64,000 bases of DNA from JAKFEW01 sp036675505 (GCA_036675505.1 JAKFEW010000109.1:1-64000); one strand, 5' to 3'; shown: positions 15,233-24,700, counted from the first letter of the stretch. The notes: generated from the letters alone by a model not told the origin. A program made the numbers and translations.

Positions 15233-18200
15233 TCAGCCGCCGAGCCGCCCGATCGTTCGCGCGCCCGCGTCGGCCACGGCGAGGAGCGTGTTCCCCGCGC
15301 CGAGGCCCTCGCCCACCAGGTACATCACGCCCCAGACGGGCGCCGTCGGCCCTTCGGCGAGCGGCACCGCCAGCGCCCCGCCAGCGGCCTTGCGCACCTC
15401 GCGCTCGGCCATCGCCGCTTCGCAGAGCTTCGCGTCGATCTGGCCCGCGGCGAACGGGATCTCGCCCGCGGCGCGGCCGCGCGCGGCCCAGGGCTCGAGC
15501 CCCGGGTCGAGCACGAAGACCCGCGTGGCGCCCGGCAGCACCTCGAACGTCGCGGTGGCCAGGGCCTCGGCGGCCTCCGAGGGCGTGCGGGCCGCGAAGA
15601 GCTTCGGCCACATCACGTTCAGCGCCCGCGCCTTGCGCAACGCCTCCCGCAGCTCGGCGAGTTCCTCGGCGGGTGCCGTCACGCGCGGCAACAGGCCGCG
15701 GGCCTCGGCGAGCAACACCTCGAGCCGGGCGGCCGCGGCTTGCGGCGAGTCGTCCTCGGCGGCGCTGCCGGCATGCAGGGCCTTCTCCGCGCGCTCGGCC
15801 TCGCCCGCGAGCTTCTCGGCACCCAGCGCGAGCGCGGTGCGCCGCGCCTGCTCGAGCCAGCCCGCGGCCTCGGCGCGCGCGCCGGCCTCCATCGCGAGCT
15901 GGCCCAGGCGCAGGGCCGCGAGGGCGACCAGGTGCTGGTTCGGCTGGGCCAGGACGGCGCGCAGCTCCTGCCTGGCGCGCTCGCGATCGCCCGTGCGCGC
16001 GGCCCACAGGCCGAGCAGGTAGGCCCGCCGGCCGGCCAGGTCCGCGCGGTTCGAGGCCTTCACCGAGGTCGCCGCGATGTGCAGCGCGTTGGCGGCTTCC
16101 GGGTAGAGCGCCCGGTCGAGCAGCGCCTCGGCGTGGGCGAGCCAGACGCGTGCCGTCGCGGCGGACGAGGCCAAGGCGGGTAGCCGGCGCAGCGCCTCGT
16201 TGCCGAGCGCGATGCCGGCATCGGCCTCGCCGGCGAGCGTGCGCGCCAGGCCCTCGTAGGCCTGGGCCTCGGCGGCGCCGGCCGCGTCGTGGCGGGCCTC
16301 GGCGCGGCGGCGCGCGTCGGCCGCGAGATCGCCCGCTCGCACGGGGTCGCCCATCGCGAGCGTGACGATCGCGGCCTGGATGCCGGCCTGGACGGCCGCC
16401 TGCGCGTCATCGAGGTCCTCGGCGAGGCCGATCGCCCGCTCGGCCGTGCCGCGGGCGAAGAGCAACTCGCCGCGGGCCAGCTCCGCGTCGCCGAGCGCGA
16501 GCAGGGTCTGGACCAGGCGCGGGCGATCGCCTTCGGACTCGAACAGGGCGCTGGCCTGCTGCAGCAGCGCCACGCCCTCGGACTGGCGCTCGCGCACGCC
16601 GAGGGCCAGCACCGCGCCGAAGGCCGCGAGCGCGAGCGCCCGGGGCAAAGGTGCAGCCTCCGCCGCGGCCCCCACCGCGGCCTCGCCGCTCGCGGCGGCG
16701 TCTTCGAGCTGGCCGAGGGCGAGCTGCGACTCGGTCAGGCCTGCCAGCGCCAGGGCGAGCAGGTCCATCTCGCCGAGGATCTGCGCGTGGCCGGCGGCTT
16801 CGCGCCAGGCCCCCGCGGCCTCTTCATGGAGCCCCAGGCGGGCGAGCACCCGCGCGAGCGCGAGCGCCGCGGCCGGCCGCTCGGGGCCGGCGGGCAAGCG
16901 GCCACGGGCCTCCCGCAAGCAGACCAGCGCCTGGGCCGGATCGCCGCCCTGACGATGGGCCTCGCCGAGCGTGGCGAGGAACGCGCCGCGCAGGACGTGC
17001 TCGGCGTCCAGCATGACCAGGCCCTCCTCGAGCACGAGGCGCGCGGTCTCGACGCCGCCCAGCGCGAGCACGCGCCGCGCGGCCGCCAGCGCCAGCGGCG
17101 CCGCGGCCTCGGGCCACTCCGCGCGCACGGCGTGCAGGGCGGCCTCGAGCGGGTCGGCCGCGAGCTCGCCCGCCAGCGCCGCCTCGACGAAGCGGTGGTG
17201 GAGCGCGAGCTGCCGCTCGGGCGGCAAGGCCTGGGCGTAAAGCGCCGCGAACTCCGGGTGGGAGAAGGCGTAGCCGTCCGGCGTCCGCGTGAGCACGCCT
17301 GCGCGCAGCAGCGCGTCGAGGCCCGCGCCGAGCGTCTCGCCCTCCGGCACGAGGGCGTCGAGCGCCGCCGGCCGCACACGCGGACCGACCAGGGCGGCCA
17401 CGCCGCCGACGGTCCAGGCCGCCTGGTCGAGGGCGCTGCCGCGTCGCCAGGCCAGGGCGCCGACGGTATCGGGCCAGGTCTCGGGATCCGGCAGTTCGCA
17501 CTGCGTCGCGCCGCAGCGCAGCTCGCCGGCGTCGCGCCACAGGCCGACCGCCGTGCGCACGAACCAGGGCTGCCCGGCCGCCGCCGCGGCCAGCGTCTGG
17601 ACGGCCGCGGCCTGCGCGGGGCGCGGCAGCATCGCCTGCACGAGGCGCAGCGTCTCGTCCGCCGAGAAGGGCGGCAGCGCCACGACCGGCCAGGAAGGGT
17701 CGCCCGCCTCGCCCGGCTGCCCCGCCGCGAGCCAGAGCACAGGCTCGTTCGCGACCCGCGCCACCAGGGCGTTCAGCAGCTCGCGGCTGGCCTCGTCGGC
17801 CTCGTCCCAGTCGTCGGCCAACACCACCAGCCCGGGCGCCGCGAGCGCCGCCAGCAGCTCTCCCAGCGCCGAGCCGAGCCGGCGCCGCATCAGCTCGCCG
17901 CCGAGCGGCCCTTCGACGCCCGCGGCTCCCCGGCCGTCGTCGTCCAGGCCTGGCGCGGGCGGCGGCGCCATGAGCGGACCGAGCCGCAGGCGGTAGCGGT
18001 CCGCCAGGCCCGGCTGGCGCTCCTGGGCGATCGCCACGAACGCCCCGAGGGCCTCGCGCCAGGGCGCGAGCGGCCAGGCCGCGTGGCCGAGGCCGCGCAG
18101 GCGCACCACCGGCCAGCCGGCTGCGCGCGCGACCACCGCCACGCGGTCGAGGAAGACGGACTTGCCCCAGCCGGCCGGGGCTTCGAGCCGCCGCGCGCCG

Positions 18201-19012
18201 CCCTGGCCCTGGCCGAGGGCGTCGAGCAGCTGCTCGATCGGCGCGAGCGCCTGCCCGCGGCGCAACATCGGCGGCTGCAGCCAGGCCACCTCGGCATCGG
18301 TTCTCAGGGCCGGGTGGCGGACGCCGTCGAGCTCGGCGAGGGCTTCGGCGGCACCCGTTGGGCGATCGGCGGGATCGCGCGACAGCAGGCGGCGGCCGAG
18401 CGCCGCGAGCGGATCGGCGACCAGATCGAGCAGATCCAGCTCGCCGGGCCCTTCGCCCGTCAGCCAATAGTGAATGAGGGCGCCCACCCCATACAGATCC
18501 GCGCGGCCATCGAGCGCCATGCCGGCCTCCTGCTCGGGCGAGCGGTAGCCGCGCACGCCCGGGTGCCGCGCCGGCTGCCCCATCGGGGTGAGGTTGCCGT
18601 AGCCGACCAGCACGAGGCCGGTCTCGGTCCGGCGCAGGTGGGCGGGCTCGAGCGCGGCGTGCACCCAGCCCCGGTGGTGGATCGTCTGGAGCCCCTCGAG
18701 CAGCTGTCGGACGGTCGTGGCGGCCTCGCCCGGCTGGACCAGGGTCGCGGGCGGGCCCTCGGCGTAGCCCATGGTATAGAAGGGTCGCTCGGCGAGCGTG
18801 GTCGCGTCGGCATACAGCCGCATCACGCGCGGTCCGCGCAGCTGCGCCACGCGCCAGGCCTCCAGGCGGAACTCGTGGCGGGCGTCGGGGTCGCCCAGCC
18901 GGTCGTCGGCCAGCCGCTTGAGGACGAGCGGCGTCCCGTCCTGATCCTGGACCAGGAGCAGGTAGGGGCCGAGCGGCCTGACGGGGGTGAAGCGGTCCGC
19001 GGTGGAGCTCAT
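15233..19012 (-). CDS. Pseudokinase-ATPase-TPR-GAF signalling/regulatory protein
   Basis: 1259 residues. Domains in order: a Ser/Thr-kinase-like fold (about 8-240) with the ATP Lys kept (K32) but the catalytic loop reading HAALEP (118-123) and the DFG segment GYG (137-139), so both catalytic Asp residues are gone; an AAA_16-like ATPase (P-loop region APAGWGKS, Walker-B-like VVLADDWDEAD); a long alpha-helical TPR-like region (about 600-1080); and a C-terminal GAF domain (about 1110-1259). The order resembles PknK/PknB-type ATPase regulators of myxobacteria and MalT-like STAND proteins. No DNA-binding or output domain is seen. The start at 19012 has GGGGGAAG upstream; an ATG at 19051 has none. 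Confidence 0.85.
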   Translation of the reverse strand: MSSTADRFTPVRPLGPYLLLVQDQDGTPLVLKRLADDRLGDPDARHEFRLEAWRVAQLRGPRVMRLYADATTLAERPFYTMGYAEGPPATLVQPGEAATTVRQLLEGLQTIHHRGWVHAALEPAHLRRTETGLVLVGYGNLTPMGQPARHPGVRGYRSPEQEAGMALDGRADLYGVGALIHYWLTGEGPGELDLLDLVADPLAALGRRLLSRDPADRPTGAAEALAELDGVRHPALRTDAEVAWLQPPMLRRGQALAPIEQLLDALGQGQGGARRLEAPAGWGKSVFLDRVAVVARAAGWPVVRLRGLGHAAWPLAPWREALGAFVAIAQERQPGLADRYRLRLGPLMAPPPAPGLDDDGRGAAGVEGPLGGELMRRRLGSALGELLAALAAPGLVVLADDWDEADEASRELLNALVARVANEPVLWLAAGQPGEAGDPSWPVVALPPFSADETLRLVQAMLPRPAQAAAVQTLAAAAAGQPWFVRTAVGLWRDAGELRCGATQCELPDPETWPDTVGALAWRRGSALDQAAWTVGGVAALVGPRVRPAALDALVPEGETLGAGLDALLRAGVLTRTPDGYAFSHPEFAALYAQALPPERQLALHHRFVEAALAGELAADPLEAALHAVRAEWPEAAAPLALAAARRVLALGGVETARLVLEEGLVMLDAEHVLRGAFLATLGEAHRQGGDPAQALVCLREARGRLPAGPERPAAALALARVLARLGLHEEAAGAWREAAGHAQILGEMDLLALALAGLTESQLALGQLEDAAASGEAAVGAAAEAAPLPRALALAAFGAVLALGVRERQSEGVALLQQASALFESEGDRPRLVQTLLALGDAELARGELLFARGTAERAIGLAEDLDDAQAAVQAGIQAAIVTLAMGDPVRAGDLAADARRRAEARHDAAGAAEAQAYEGLARTLAGEADAGIALGNEALRRLPALASSAATARVWLAHAEALLDRALYPEAANALHIAATSVKASNRADLAGRRAYLLGLWAARTGDRERARQELRAVLAQPNQHLVALAALRLGQLAMEAGARAEAAGWLEQARRTALALGAEKLAGEAERAEKALHAGSAAEDDSPQAAAARLEVLLAEARGLLPRVTAPAEELAELREALRKARALNVMWPKLFAARTPSEAAEALATATFEVLPGATRVFVLDPGLEPWAARGRAAGEIPFAAGQIDAKLCEAAMAEREVRKAAGGALAVPLAEGPTAPVWGVMYLVGEGLGAGNTLLAVADAGARTIGRLGG

Positions 19013-19118
19013 CGAGGCTTCCCCCTCTCCGGGTGGCTGGGCAGAGGTCATTCTACCGCAAGGCCGGATGCCGAGGGAGGCGACGCCGGGCTGCCGGGTA
19101 TCCAGCCGCGCGATTCCT

Positions 19119-19127
19119 TGCTACACT
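19119..19127 (+). promoter_or_regulatory. Extended -10 promoter element TGC-TACACT
   Basis: TGnTAnnnT lies 43 nt upstream of the ATG of the 26-codon ORF at 19171, predicting a start near 19134. The same TGCTAnnnT pattern recurs before the genes at 27215 and 52965. Confidence 0.45.
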
Positions 19128-19170
19128 GGACCAGGATCGGGGTTAATCCGCCCCCCTTTTCGCCTGCAAC

Positions 19171-19252
19171 GATGCGCCGTCTCACCTTCGTCATCCTCGC
19201 GCTGGTCGCCGTCACGGCCCCCATCCCTCATGTCGGGGAGGCGGGCGTATGA
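19171..19252 (+). CDS. 26-residue signal-peptide-like ORF coupled to the next gene
   Basis: MRRLTFVILALVAVTAPI is a textbook signal or membrane-anchor sequence (two Arg, then a hydrophobic core), followed by only eight more residues. The stop overlaps the start of the beta-propeller-like gene as ATGA, so the two are translationally coupled or the small ORF is the detached signal peptide of that protein after a one-base change. No good SD precedes this ATG. Either reading is of interest because the downstream protein has no export signal of its own. Confidence 0.5.
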
Positions 19253-20142
19253 CCCGCATCGAGCCCATGTGGACCGGCCTGCTGCAGGCGGCCTTCAAGC
19301 ACCAGAACATCGTGCAGGGCGTGACCGACGCCTACTACCTGCGTCGGCCCGACATTCAGCTGCCCGTGCCGCCGATCACCACGATCGACGTGACCCACGA
19401 GGCCGTGGCCAACCTCCGCGACATCTACGGCGTGGACGCCGAGGGCAACCTCTACGTGCTCGGACCCGAGTCGAAGGTGGAGGAGATGGGCGATCGCAAG
19501 GTGATCACCATCGCGGGCATCGGTCATGGCGAGGGCGAGGAGGACGAGTTCCTCATCGATCACGAGCTGGGCACGTTTTTCTATGGCGCGATCAGCCTCG
19601 CGCCCGATGGCCGGGTGCTCACCGTGAGCAACACCCCCAGCTTCTACTTGTTCGCGCCGGACGGCAGCCAGCTCGTCAGCCACCGTTCGCTGCGTGACGG
19701 CACCCAGCAATTCGAGCTCCCGCCGGAGGGCAAGCCCTTCTGGGAGACCGGTGCCGGCGGCGTCGCCGCGGGCCAGGACGGCTTCGTGGTGGGCGGCGCC
19801 CCGATGTTCCGGGTCGACTACTACCGCTGGGACGGCAAGTTGAAGCGCTCGATCCGCCGCTTCGAACACGACGGGCAGCCCTGGGATCTCGCGACGGAGC
19901 GCATCTCGAAGGTCACGATCGATCCGACCGGCCGGATCTACGCCTCGAGCTCCTCGAACGTCTTCGTGTTCACGCCGGACGGCGAGATCGAAGCCGTGGT
20001 CGAGGCCAGCCGGGCGGCTGGCCCCGCTGGCGATTTCCACCTCTGGATCGGCGTCGATCGCGACGCCAAGCTCTGGAACCAGTTCTACAAGGGCAAGGAA
20101 GTCGCCTACGCGGCCTACACGCTGCCCTTCGCCACCGCCTAG
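19249..20142 (+). CDS. Beta-propeller-like protein of unknown function
   Basis: 297 residues with repeated short motifs of propeller blades: VDAEGNLYVLGPES, LAPDGRVLTVSNTPSFYLFAP, IDPTGRIYASSSSNVFVFTP and VDRDAKLWNQF. These resemble the NHL/SMP-30-like pattern of Asp-x-x-Gly-x-hydrophobic-hydrophobic. It may bind a ligand or a protein; no catalytic residues can be named. GGGAGG lies 7 nt before the ATG. Its stop codon shares CTAG with the stop of the convergent histidine-kinase gene. The missing signal peptide may be the overlapping 26-codon ORF. Confidence 0.7.
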   Translation: MTRIEPMWTGLLQAAFKHQNIVQGVTDAYYLRRPDIQLPVPPITTIDVTHEAVANLRDIYGVDAEGNLYVLGPESKVEEMGDRKVITIAGIGHGEGEEDEFLIDHELGTFFYGAISLAPDGRVLTVSNTPSFYLFAPDGSQLVSHRSLRDGTQQFELPPEGKPFWETGAGGVAAGQDGFVVGGAPMFRVDYYRWDGKLKRSIRRFEHDGQPWDLATERISKVTIDPTGRIYASSSSNVFVFTPDGEIEAVVEASRAAGPAGDFHLWIGVDRDAKLWNQFYKGKEVAYAAYTLPFATA

Positions 20143-22142
20143 ACGGCCCGGGCCATCGCGAGCGGTAGCGTGAAGTAGAACCGGCTGCCGCTGCCAGGCT
20201 CCGTGATGACGCCGACCTGACCGCCATGCGCCTCCACGATCGCCCGGCAGATCGCGAGCCCCAGGCCCGCGCCGCCCTTCGATCGCGTGAGGCCGGCGTC
20301 CACCTGGTAGAACCGATCGAACAAGAAGGGCAGGTGCTCCGCGGCGATGCCCACGCCGGTATCTGCGACCTCGACCAGCGCGACGCCGCCCTCGACGCGC
20401 ACGGTGAGCGTCACCCGCCCACCGGCCGGCGTGAACTTCAAGGCGTTGTTGATGAGGTTGGCGATCACTTGCCCGATGCGCTGTGCATCCATCGACACCG
20501 TCACGGCGGTGGGCGGCGCCGCGAGGCTCAATTCGACGCCGGCCTCGATCGCCATCGGCCGTGCCGCCGCCACGACCTCGCCCACCTTGGCAGCCAGGTC
20601 CGCGTCGTCGCGCTCGAGGCGGAATTGACCGGACTCCATCCGCGCGAAATCCAGCAGGTCGTCCACCAGCCGTTGCAACGTGCGCGCGCCAGCCTGGATC
20701 ATATGCACCTGCTCGACCTGACCGGGCGTCAGCGGCCCGGCCAGCTCGTCCTCGAGGAACTCGGCGTAGCCCACGATCGAGGTGAGCGGCGTGCGCAGCT
20801 CATGGGACACAGCACTCACGAGGTTGCTCTTGAGCCGGTCCACCTCCTGCAACCGGGTGTTCTGGCGGCGCAGCGCGTCCTCCAGCGCGATGCGCTCGGT
20901 GACGTCCCTGAAGTACCAGATGCGGCCGTGATGGCGGCCATCCGGCGACACCACGGGCGCCGACCAACGGTCGAGGATGCGGCCGTCGACGAGGTGGATC
21001 TCATCGCGGCTCCGCTCCTCCGGGTGGGCGTACAGGTATTCGATGCGCCCGATGAAGGCGGGCCAGTCCACGAGCAGCGGCCGCACGTATGCGAGCAACG
21101 CGTTGTCGGAGAAGGTCCGCATCAGCTCATCCGGAATCGCCCAGAGCTCTGTGAACCGCTTGTTGAAGCCGATCACCCGCCGGTGCTCGTCGATCGTCAG
21201 GATGCCGTCGAGCGCGGCCTCCATCTGGGCGCTCAGCCGCGCGTTGCTTTCGCGCAGCTGGCGCTGCGACTCGCCCCGCTCGGTGACGACGGCCGCGAGC
21301 AGCAGCGTCGTGATCGCCACGACCTCGGTATAGAGCTGCAGCAAGAGCAGCTCCTGGCTGGCGCGCCAGGCCGACATCGAGACCGTTTCGAGCGCCGCCT
21401 CCCAGACCGCGGCGTACAGCACCACCAGCGACCCGATCGCCGCCCCCACGCGCCCGAACCTGAACGTCGCGAGCACGAGCAGCGCCAGGGGCAGGTACTC
21501 GATCGGGTACCGGCGAAACGGCAGGAGGCCGAAGGCGAGGACGGTCGTGAACGCCGTGGCGAGCGCGAGCAGCAGCCCTTCCGCGATGCGCCCGGCGCCC
21601 GGGCGGGGCCTCGGCGCTTCCGCCACGGCGAGGATGGCCGGCGCCACGACGATCGCCCCGCCCATGTCGCCTTGCCACCAGACCATCCAGAGGCCGGCGA
21701 AGTGCGTCCAGGACTCGTAACCGCCCAGACACAGGCTCACGACGCCCAGCGTGGCGCTCGGCACGGGCGCCACCAGGCCTGCGAGCAGGACGTACAGCAG
21801 CACGTCGCCGGGATGCGCGAGCGGACTGCCCGGCCCGATCCAGCGCCGGATCAGGTAGACGGCCAGCACGGCCTCGAGGGTGTTGCCGGTGGCGACGCCC
21901 AGCGCGACCCCCGGTCCCACGTGGCCGGACCCCAAGTTCGCCAGGAACGCGGCGGCGAACACGGCGGGCCACATCCGCCGGCCGGCGAGCAACAGGTAGG
22001 CGATCGCGAGGCCGGTCGAAGGCCAGATCGGCGCGACGATCGGGCTCACGTAGGCCAGCTGGAAGGCGAGCTGGGCCGCCACGACGTAGCCCGCTATGAA
22101 CAGCAAGACCTTCGTCATGCCTGAACGGTCGGCGCGCGCCAT
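20139..22142 (-). CDS. MASE1-PAS sensor histidine kinase
   Basis: 667 residues. The N-terminal half (about 1-290) is a MASE1-type multi-helix membrane sensor (VSPIVAPIWPSTGLAIAYLL, then LGVATGNTLEAVLAVYLIRR). A PAS domain (about 305-425), HisKA with phospho-His near residue 445 (SAVSHELRTPLTSIVG) and HATPase_c (NLINNALKFTPAGG, VADTGVGI, GGAGLGLAI) follow. It should autophosphorylate in response to an unknown membrane or cytoplasmic signal. No adjacent response regulator; the receiver at 13326 is the only one in the window. The start at 22142 has GAGG 6 nt upstream. Stop codons of this gene and its convergent neighbour overlap by 4 nt. Confidence 0.93.
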   Translation of the reverse strand: MARADRSGMTKVLLFIAGYVVAAQLAFQLAYVSPIVAPIWPSTGLAIAYLLLAGRRMWPAVFAAAFLANLGSGHVGPGVALGVATGNTLEAVLAVYLIRRWIGPGSPLAHPGDVLLYVLLAGLVAPVPSATLGVVSLCLGGYESWTHFAGLWMVWWQGDMGGAIVVAPAILAVAEAPRPRPGAGRIAEGLLLALATAFTTVLAFGLLPFRRYPIEYLPLALLVLATFRFGRVGAAIGSLVVLYAAVWEAALETVSMSAWRASQELLLLQLYTEVVAITTLLLAAVVTERGESQRQLRESNARLSAQMEAALDGILTIDEHRRVIGFNKRFTELWAIPDELMRTFSDNALLAYVRPLLVDWPAFIGRIEYLYAHPEERSRDEIHLVDGRILDRWSAPVVSPDGRHHGRIWYFRDVTERIALEDALRRQNTRLQEVDRLKSNLVSAVSHELRTPLTSIVGYAEFLEDELAGPLTPGQVEQVHMIQAGARTLQRLVDDLLDFARMESGQFRLERDDADLAAKVGEVVAAARPMAIEAGVELSLAAPPTAVTVSMDAQRIGQVIANLINNALKFTPAGGRVTLTVRVEGGVALVEVADTGVGIAAEHLPFLFDRFYQVDAGLTRSKGGAGLGLAICRAIVEAHGGQVGVITEPGSGSRFYFTLPLAMARAV

Positions 22143-22330
22143 CGAAAACCTCGTCGGACTGACCCGGTGCTATGTCCAGTCAAGCATGGGGGGCGGGCAC
22201 AATGAACAGGTGAGGAGGCGACGTCGACAACGCACCGCACGGCGCCCAGGTTCCTCGCTGGAACCACCGGTTCAGGCGCAACCCGGGTGGGTATACGAAG
22301 CAAGTAAACGTCTGATCGGGGGACGATTCT

Positions 22331-22912
22331 GTGCGGGCACTCCTTGCGATTTGTGTGGTTACCGTGGCGCTGGCGGGTTGCACCGTTCCGGTGTCGACAG
22401 CTGGTGGCGGCGCGGACGCTGAACGGCGGACCGGCGGCAAGGCCGGGAGCATCACCAACGGAGCGACCGGCAACCGCGCGATCACAGGCGGCGGCCTCGT
22501 GGCCGCCGGCGCAGGGAACCTGACGGGCACGCGGGCCGGCGCCGGCATCGTGGCCGCTGGGGCCGGTAACTTGAAAAACGACGGCGGCGCGAGCATGGTG
22601 GCGGCCGGTGCCGGGAACCTGGCGGACCGCTCCCAGGTGTCGAACGACGTCGGCGGCAAAGTGGGCGGGCCGGCGGCGGATACCGGCATCACGTCGCCAG
22701 CCAGGCCGCCTGTCATGCCGCCGGGGCCGGCCGCGCCCAGCCCTTCGCCCGGCCCCTCGCCCGACCCCTCGCCCGACCCCTCGGCCAGCCCCTCGCCCGA
22801 CCCCTCGGCCAGCCCTTCGCCCGACCCCTCGGCCAGCCCTTCGCCCGACCCCTCGGCCAGCCCCTCGCCCGACCTTTCGGCCAGCCCATCACCCAGCCCC
22901 TCCAGTACCTGA
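22331..22912 (+). CDS. Repeat-containing lipoprotein of unknown function
   Basis: 193 residues from a GTG start (GGGGGA SD). Lipobox LAGC (Cys 17). The middle has three copies of VAAGAGNL (residues 57-64, 74-81, 90-97), and the last third is a Pro/Ser/Asp tail built from an 8-residue unit close to PSPDPSAS. The Gly-rich octamer pattern resembles the SLVTTGGG repeats of the lipoprotein at 30073-32487. The tail looks like a wall- or surface-spanning stalk. No catalytic domain. Likely surface-exposed; function unknown. Confidence 0.7.
   Translation: MRALLAICVVTVALAGCTVPVSTAGGGADAERRTGGKAGSITNGATGNRAITGGGLVAAGAGNLTGTRAGAGIVAAGAGNLKNDGGASMVAAGAGNLADRSQVSNDVGGKVGGPAADTGITSPARPPVMPPGPAAPSPSPGPSPDPSPDPSASPSPDPSASPSPDPSASPSPDPSASPSPDLSASPSPSPSST
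22740..22909 (+). repeat. 24-bp tandem repeat encoding a Pro/Ser/Asp tail
   Basis: About five near-identical 24-bp units (core CCCGACCCCTCGGCCAGC) plus shorter derivatives encode the C-terminus of the lipoprotein at 22331. Unit number could vary by slippage without changing the frame. Confidence 0.8.
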
Positions 22913-23089
22913 CCACCGGCACCTCGTGAGCCAGCGGCGCCGGGCCGGGGCCTTTGGGCCCGCCTGGCGTGCCACCCGGCCGGATGGTAAGATGGCCGCG
23001 GCCGCGGCCCCGCGATGGCGCCGGGCCAGTCCGCTATGCCGGGGCCGCTGCGCAGCAGCGGTTGGGGGGCCCCGGCCATTGGAGCCGCC

Positions 23090-24442
23090 GTGTTCAAGAA
23101 GATCCTGATCGCCAACCGCGGCGAGATCGCCGTGCGCGTCCTGGCCGCGTGCCGCAAGCTCGGCATCGCCGCCGTCACCGTCCACTCCGAGGCCGACGCC
23201 AGGGCGCCGCACGCCCTGCAGGCCGACGAGAGCGTGCTCGTGGGCCCGCCGCCCGTGCCGCAAAGCTACCTCAACGTCGACAAGCTGCTCGAGGTCGCCG
23301 CCCAGACTGGCTGTGACGCCGTCCACCCCGGCTACGGCCTGCTGTCCGAGAACGCCGCGTTCGCCCGCCGCTGCGCGGAAGCGGGCCTCGTGTTCGTCGG
23401 GCCGAAGCCCGAGGTCATCGCCGCGATGGGCTCGAAGACCCAGGCCCGCGAGACGATGGCCAAGCATGGCCTGCCCGTGGTGCCCGGTTCGAAGGGCTGC
23501 GCGCAGGACCTCGAGGACGCGCGCCGCATCGCCGACGAGCTGGGCTACCCCGTGATGCTCAAGGCCGCGGCCGGCGGCGGCGGCATCGGCATGCAGGCGC
23601 TGCATGACCCCGCCGAGCTCGAAAAGGCCTGGAAGATGGCGACCGCGCGCGCCAAGGCCTACTTCGGCGACGACACGATGTACGTCGAGAAGCTGATCGT
23701 CGAGCCGCGCCACATCGAGATCCAGGTGATGGCCGACCACCACGGCAACGTCGTGCACCTCTTCGAGCGCGACTGTTCGGTTCAGCGCCGCCACCAGAAG
23801 GTGATCGAGGAAGCGCCCGCGCCGCGGCTGCCGGACGAGGTGCGCGCCAGGATGGGCGAGGCCGCGGCCGCCGCGGCGAAGGCGATCGGCTATACGAACG
23901 CCGGCACCTTCGAGTTCCTCGTCGACCGGGATCACCACTTCTACTTCCTCGAGATGAATACGCGCATCCAGGTCGAGCACCCGGTCACCGAGCTCGTCAC
24001 GGGCGTCGACCTGGTGGTCGAGCAGATCCGCGTCGCCGCCGGCGAGCGGCTCTCCTGGACGCAGGCGGACCTCGCGTGCACCGGCCACGCCATCGAGGCG
24101 CGCCTCTACGCCGAGGACCCCAAGACGTTCATGCCTTCGCCCGGGCAGATCACGGCCCTGGAGTGGCCGCACCAGCCCGGCGTCCGCATCGACACGTGGA
24201 TCGGGCCCGATACGCTCGTCACGCCGCATTACGACCCGATGCTCGCGAAGATCGTCGTGCACGCGGGCACGCGCGCGGAGGCGATCGCGAAGCTGCTCGA
24301 CGCCGTGCGTGCCACGCGCGTCGAGGGCATCAAGACCAACCTGCCCGCGCTCATCGAGATCCTCGAACACCAGGAATTCGCCGAGGGGCGCCACAGCACC
24401 GCCTTCATCCACGCGCGGCTGCAAGCCGCGACCACGAAATAG
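23090..24442 (+). CDS. Biotin carboxylase (probable methylcrotonyl-CoA carboxylase-type, split from its biotinyl domain)
   Basis: 450 residues, full-length biotin carboxylase. It has the N-terminal domain (KKILIANRGEIAVRVL), ATP-grasp (KAAAGGGGIGMQ, then EKLIVEPRHIEIQV), the substrate-binding FERDCSVQRRHQKVIEEAP and the catalytic FLEMNTRIQVEHPVTE. It uses ATP and bicarbonate to carboxylate biotin. The GTG start has GGAG 5 nt upstream. The following genes encode a 71-residue biotinyl protein and HMG-CoA lyase, the order seen for B. subtilis yngH-yngHB-yngG. The likely pathway is therefore leucine/isovalerate catabolism, not fatty-acid synthesis. No carboxyltransferase subunit is in the window. 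Confidence 0.92.
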   Translation: MFKKILIANRGEIAVRVLAACRKLGIAAVTVHSEADARAPHALQADESVLVGPPPVPQSYLNVDKLLEVAAQTGCDAVHPGYGLLSENAAFARRCAEAGLVFVGPKPEVIAAMGSKTQARETMAKHGLPVVPGSKGCAQDLEDARRIADELGYPVMLKAAAGGGGIGMQALHDPAELEKAWKMATARAKAYFGDDTMYVEKLIVEPRHIEIQVMADHHGNVVHLFERDCSVQRRHQKVIEEAPAPRLPDEVRARMGEAAAAAAKAIGYTNAGTFEFLVDRDHHFYFLEMNTRIQVEHPVTELVTGVDLVVEQIRVAAGERLSWTQADLACTGHAIEARLYAEDPKTFMPSPGQITALEWPHQPGVRIDTWIGPDTLVTPHYDPMLAKIVVHAGTRAEAIAKLLDAVRATRVEGIKTNLPALIEILEHQEFAEGRHSTAFIHARLQAATTK

Positions 24443-24484
24443 CCCCGAACCGGAGTTCATCCCGGCACCGACAGGAGACAACCC

Positions 24485-24700
24485 GTGTCCAAGACCATCA
24501 ACGCCAATATGGCCGGCACCGTGCTCGACATCCTCGTGAAGCCCGGCGACACCGTCTCCGACGGCATGGACGTCGTCTGCATCGAGTCGATGAAGATGCA
24601 GATGTTCATCCCCTCCGAGGCCGAAGGCACGGTCAAGGAGGTCAAGGTCGGCGCCGGCGACTTCGTGAACGAAGGCGATCCGCTGATCGTCCTCGAGTAG
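24485..24700 (+). CDS. Free-standing biotinyl (biotin/lipoyl attachment) protein
   Basis: 71 residues, a single biotinyl domain with the biotinylation motif ESMKM (Lys 37) and the symmetric beta-hairpin framing (GTVLDILVKPGDTV / GTVKEVKVGAGDFV). It lacks the long Ala/Pro linker of AccB, like the YngHB type. It should carry CO2 between the biotin carboxylase just upstream and a carboxyltransferase elsewhere. GTG start, AGGAGA SD. It lies 42 nt after the carboxylase gene and 11 nt before HMG-CoA lyase, so the three are one unit. Confidence 0.93.
   Translation: MSKTINANMAGTVLDILVKPGDTVSDGMDVVCIESMKMQMFIPSEAEGTVKEVKVGAGDFVNEGDPLIVLE

Noticed and set aside
23090..24442. Biotin carboxylase as part of acetyl-CoA carboxylase
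   Set aside because: The neighbours are a linkerless 71-residue biotinyl protein and HMG-CoA lyase, which point to leucine degradation. The family assignment itself does not separate the two.
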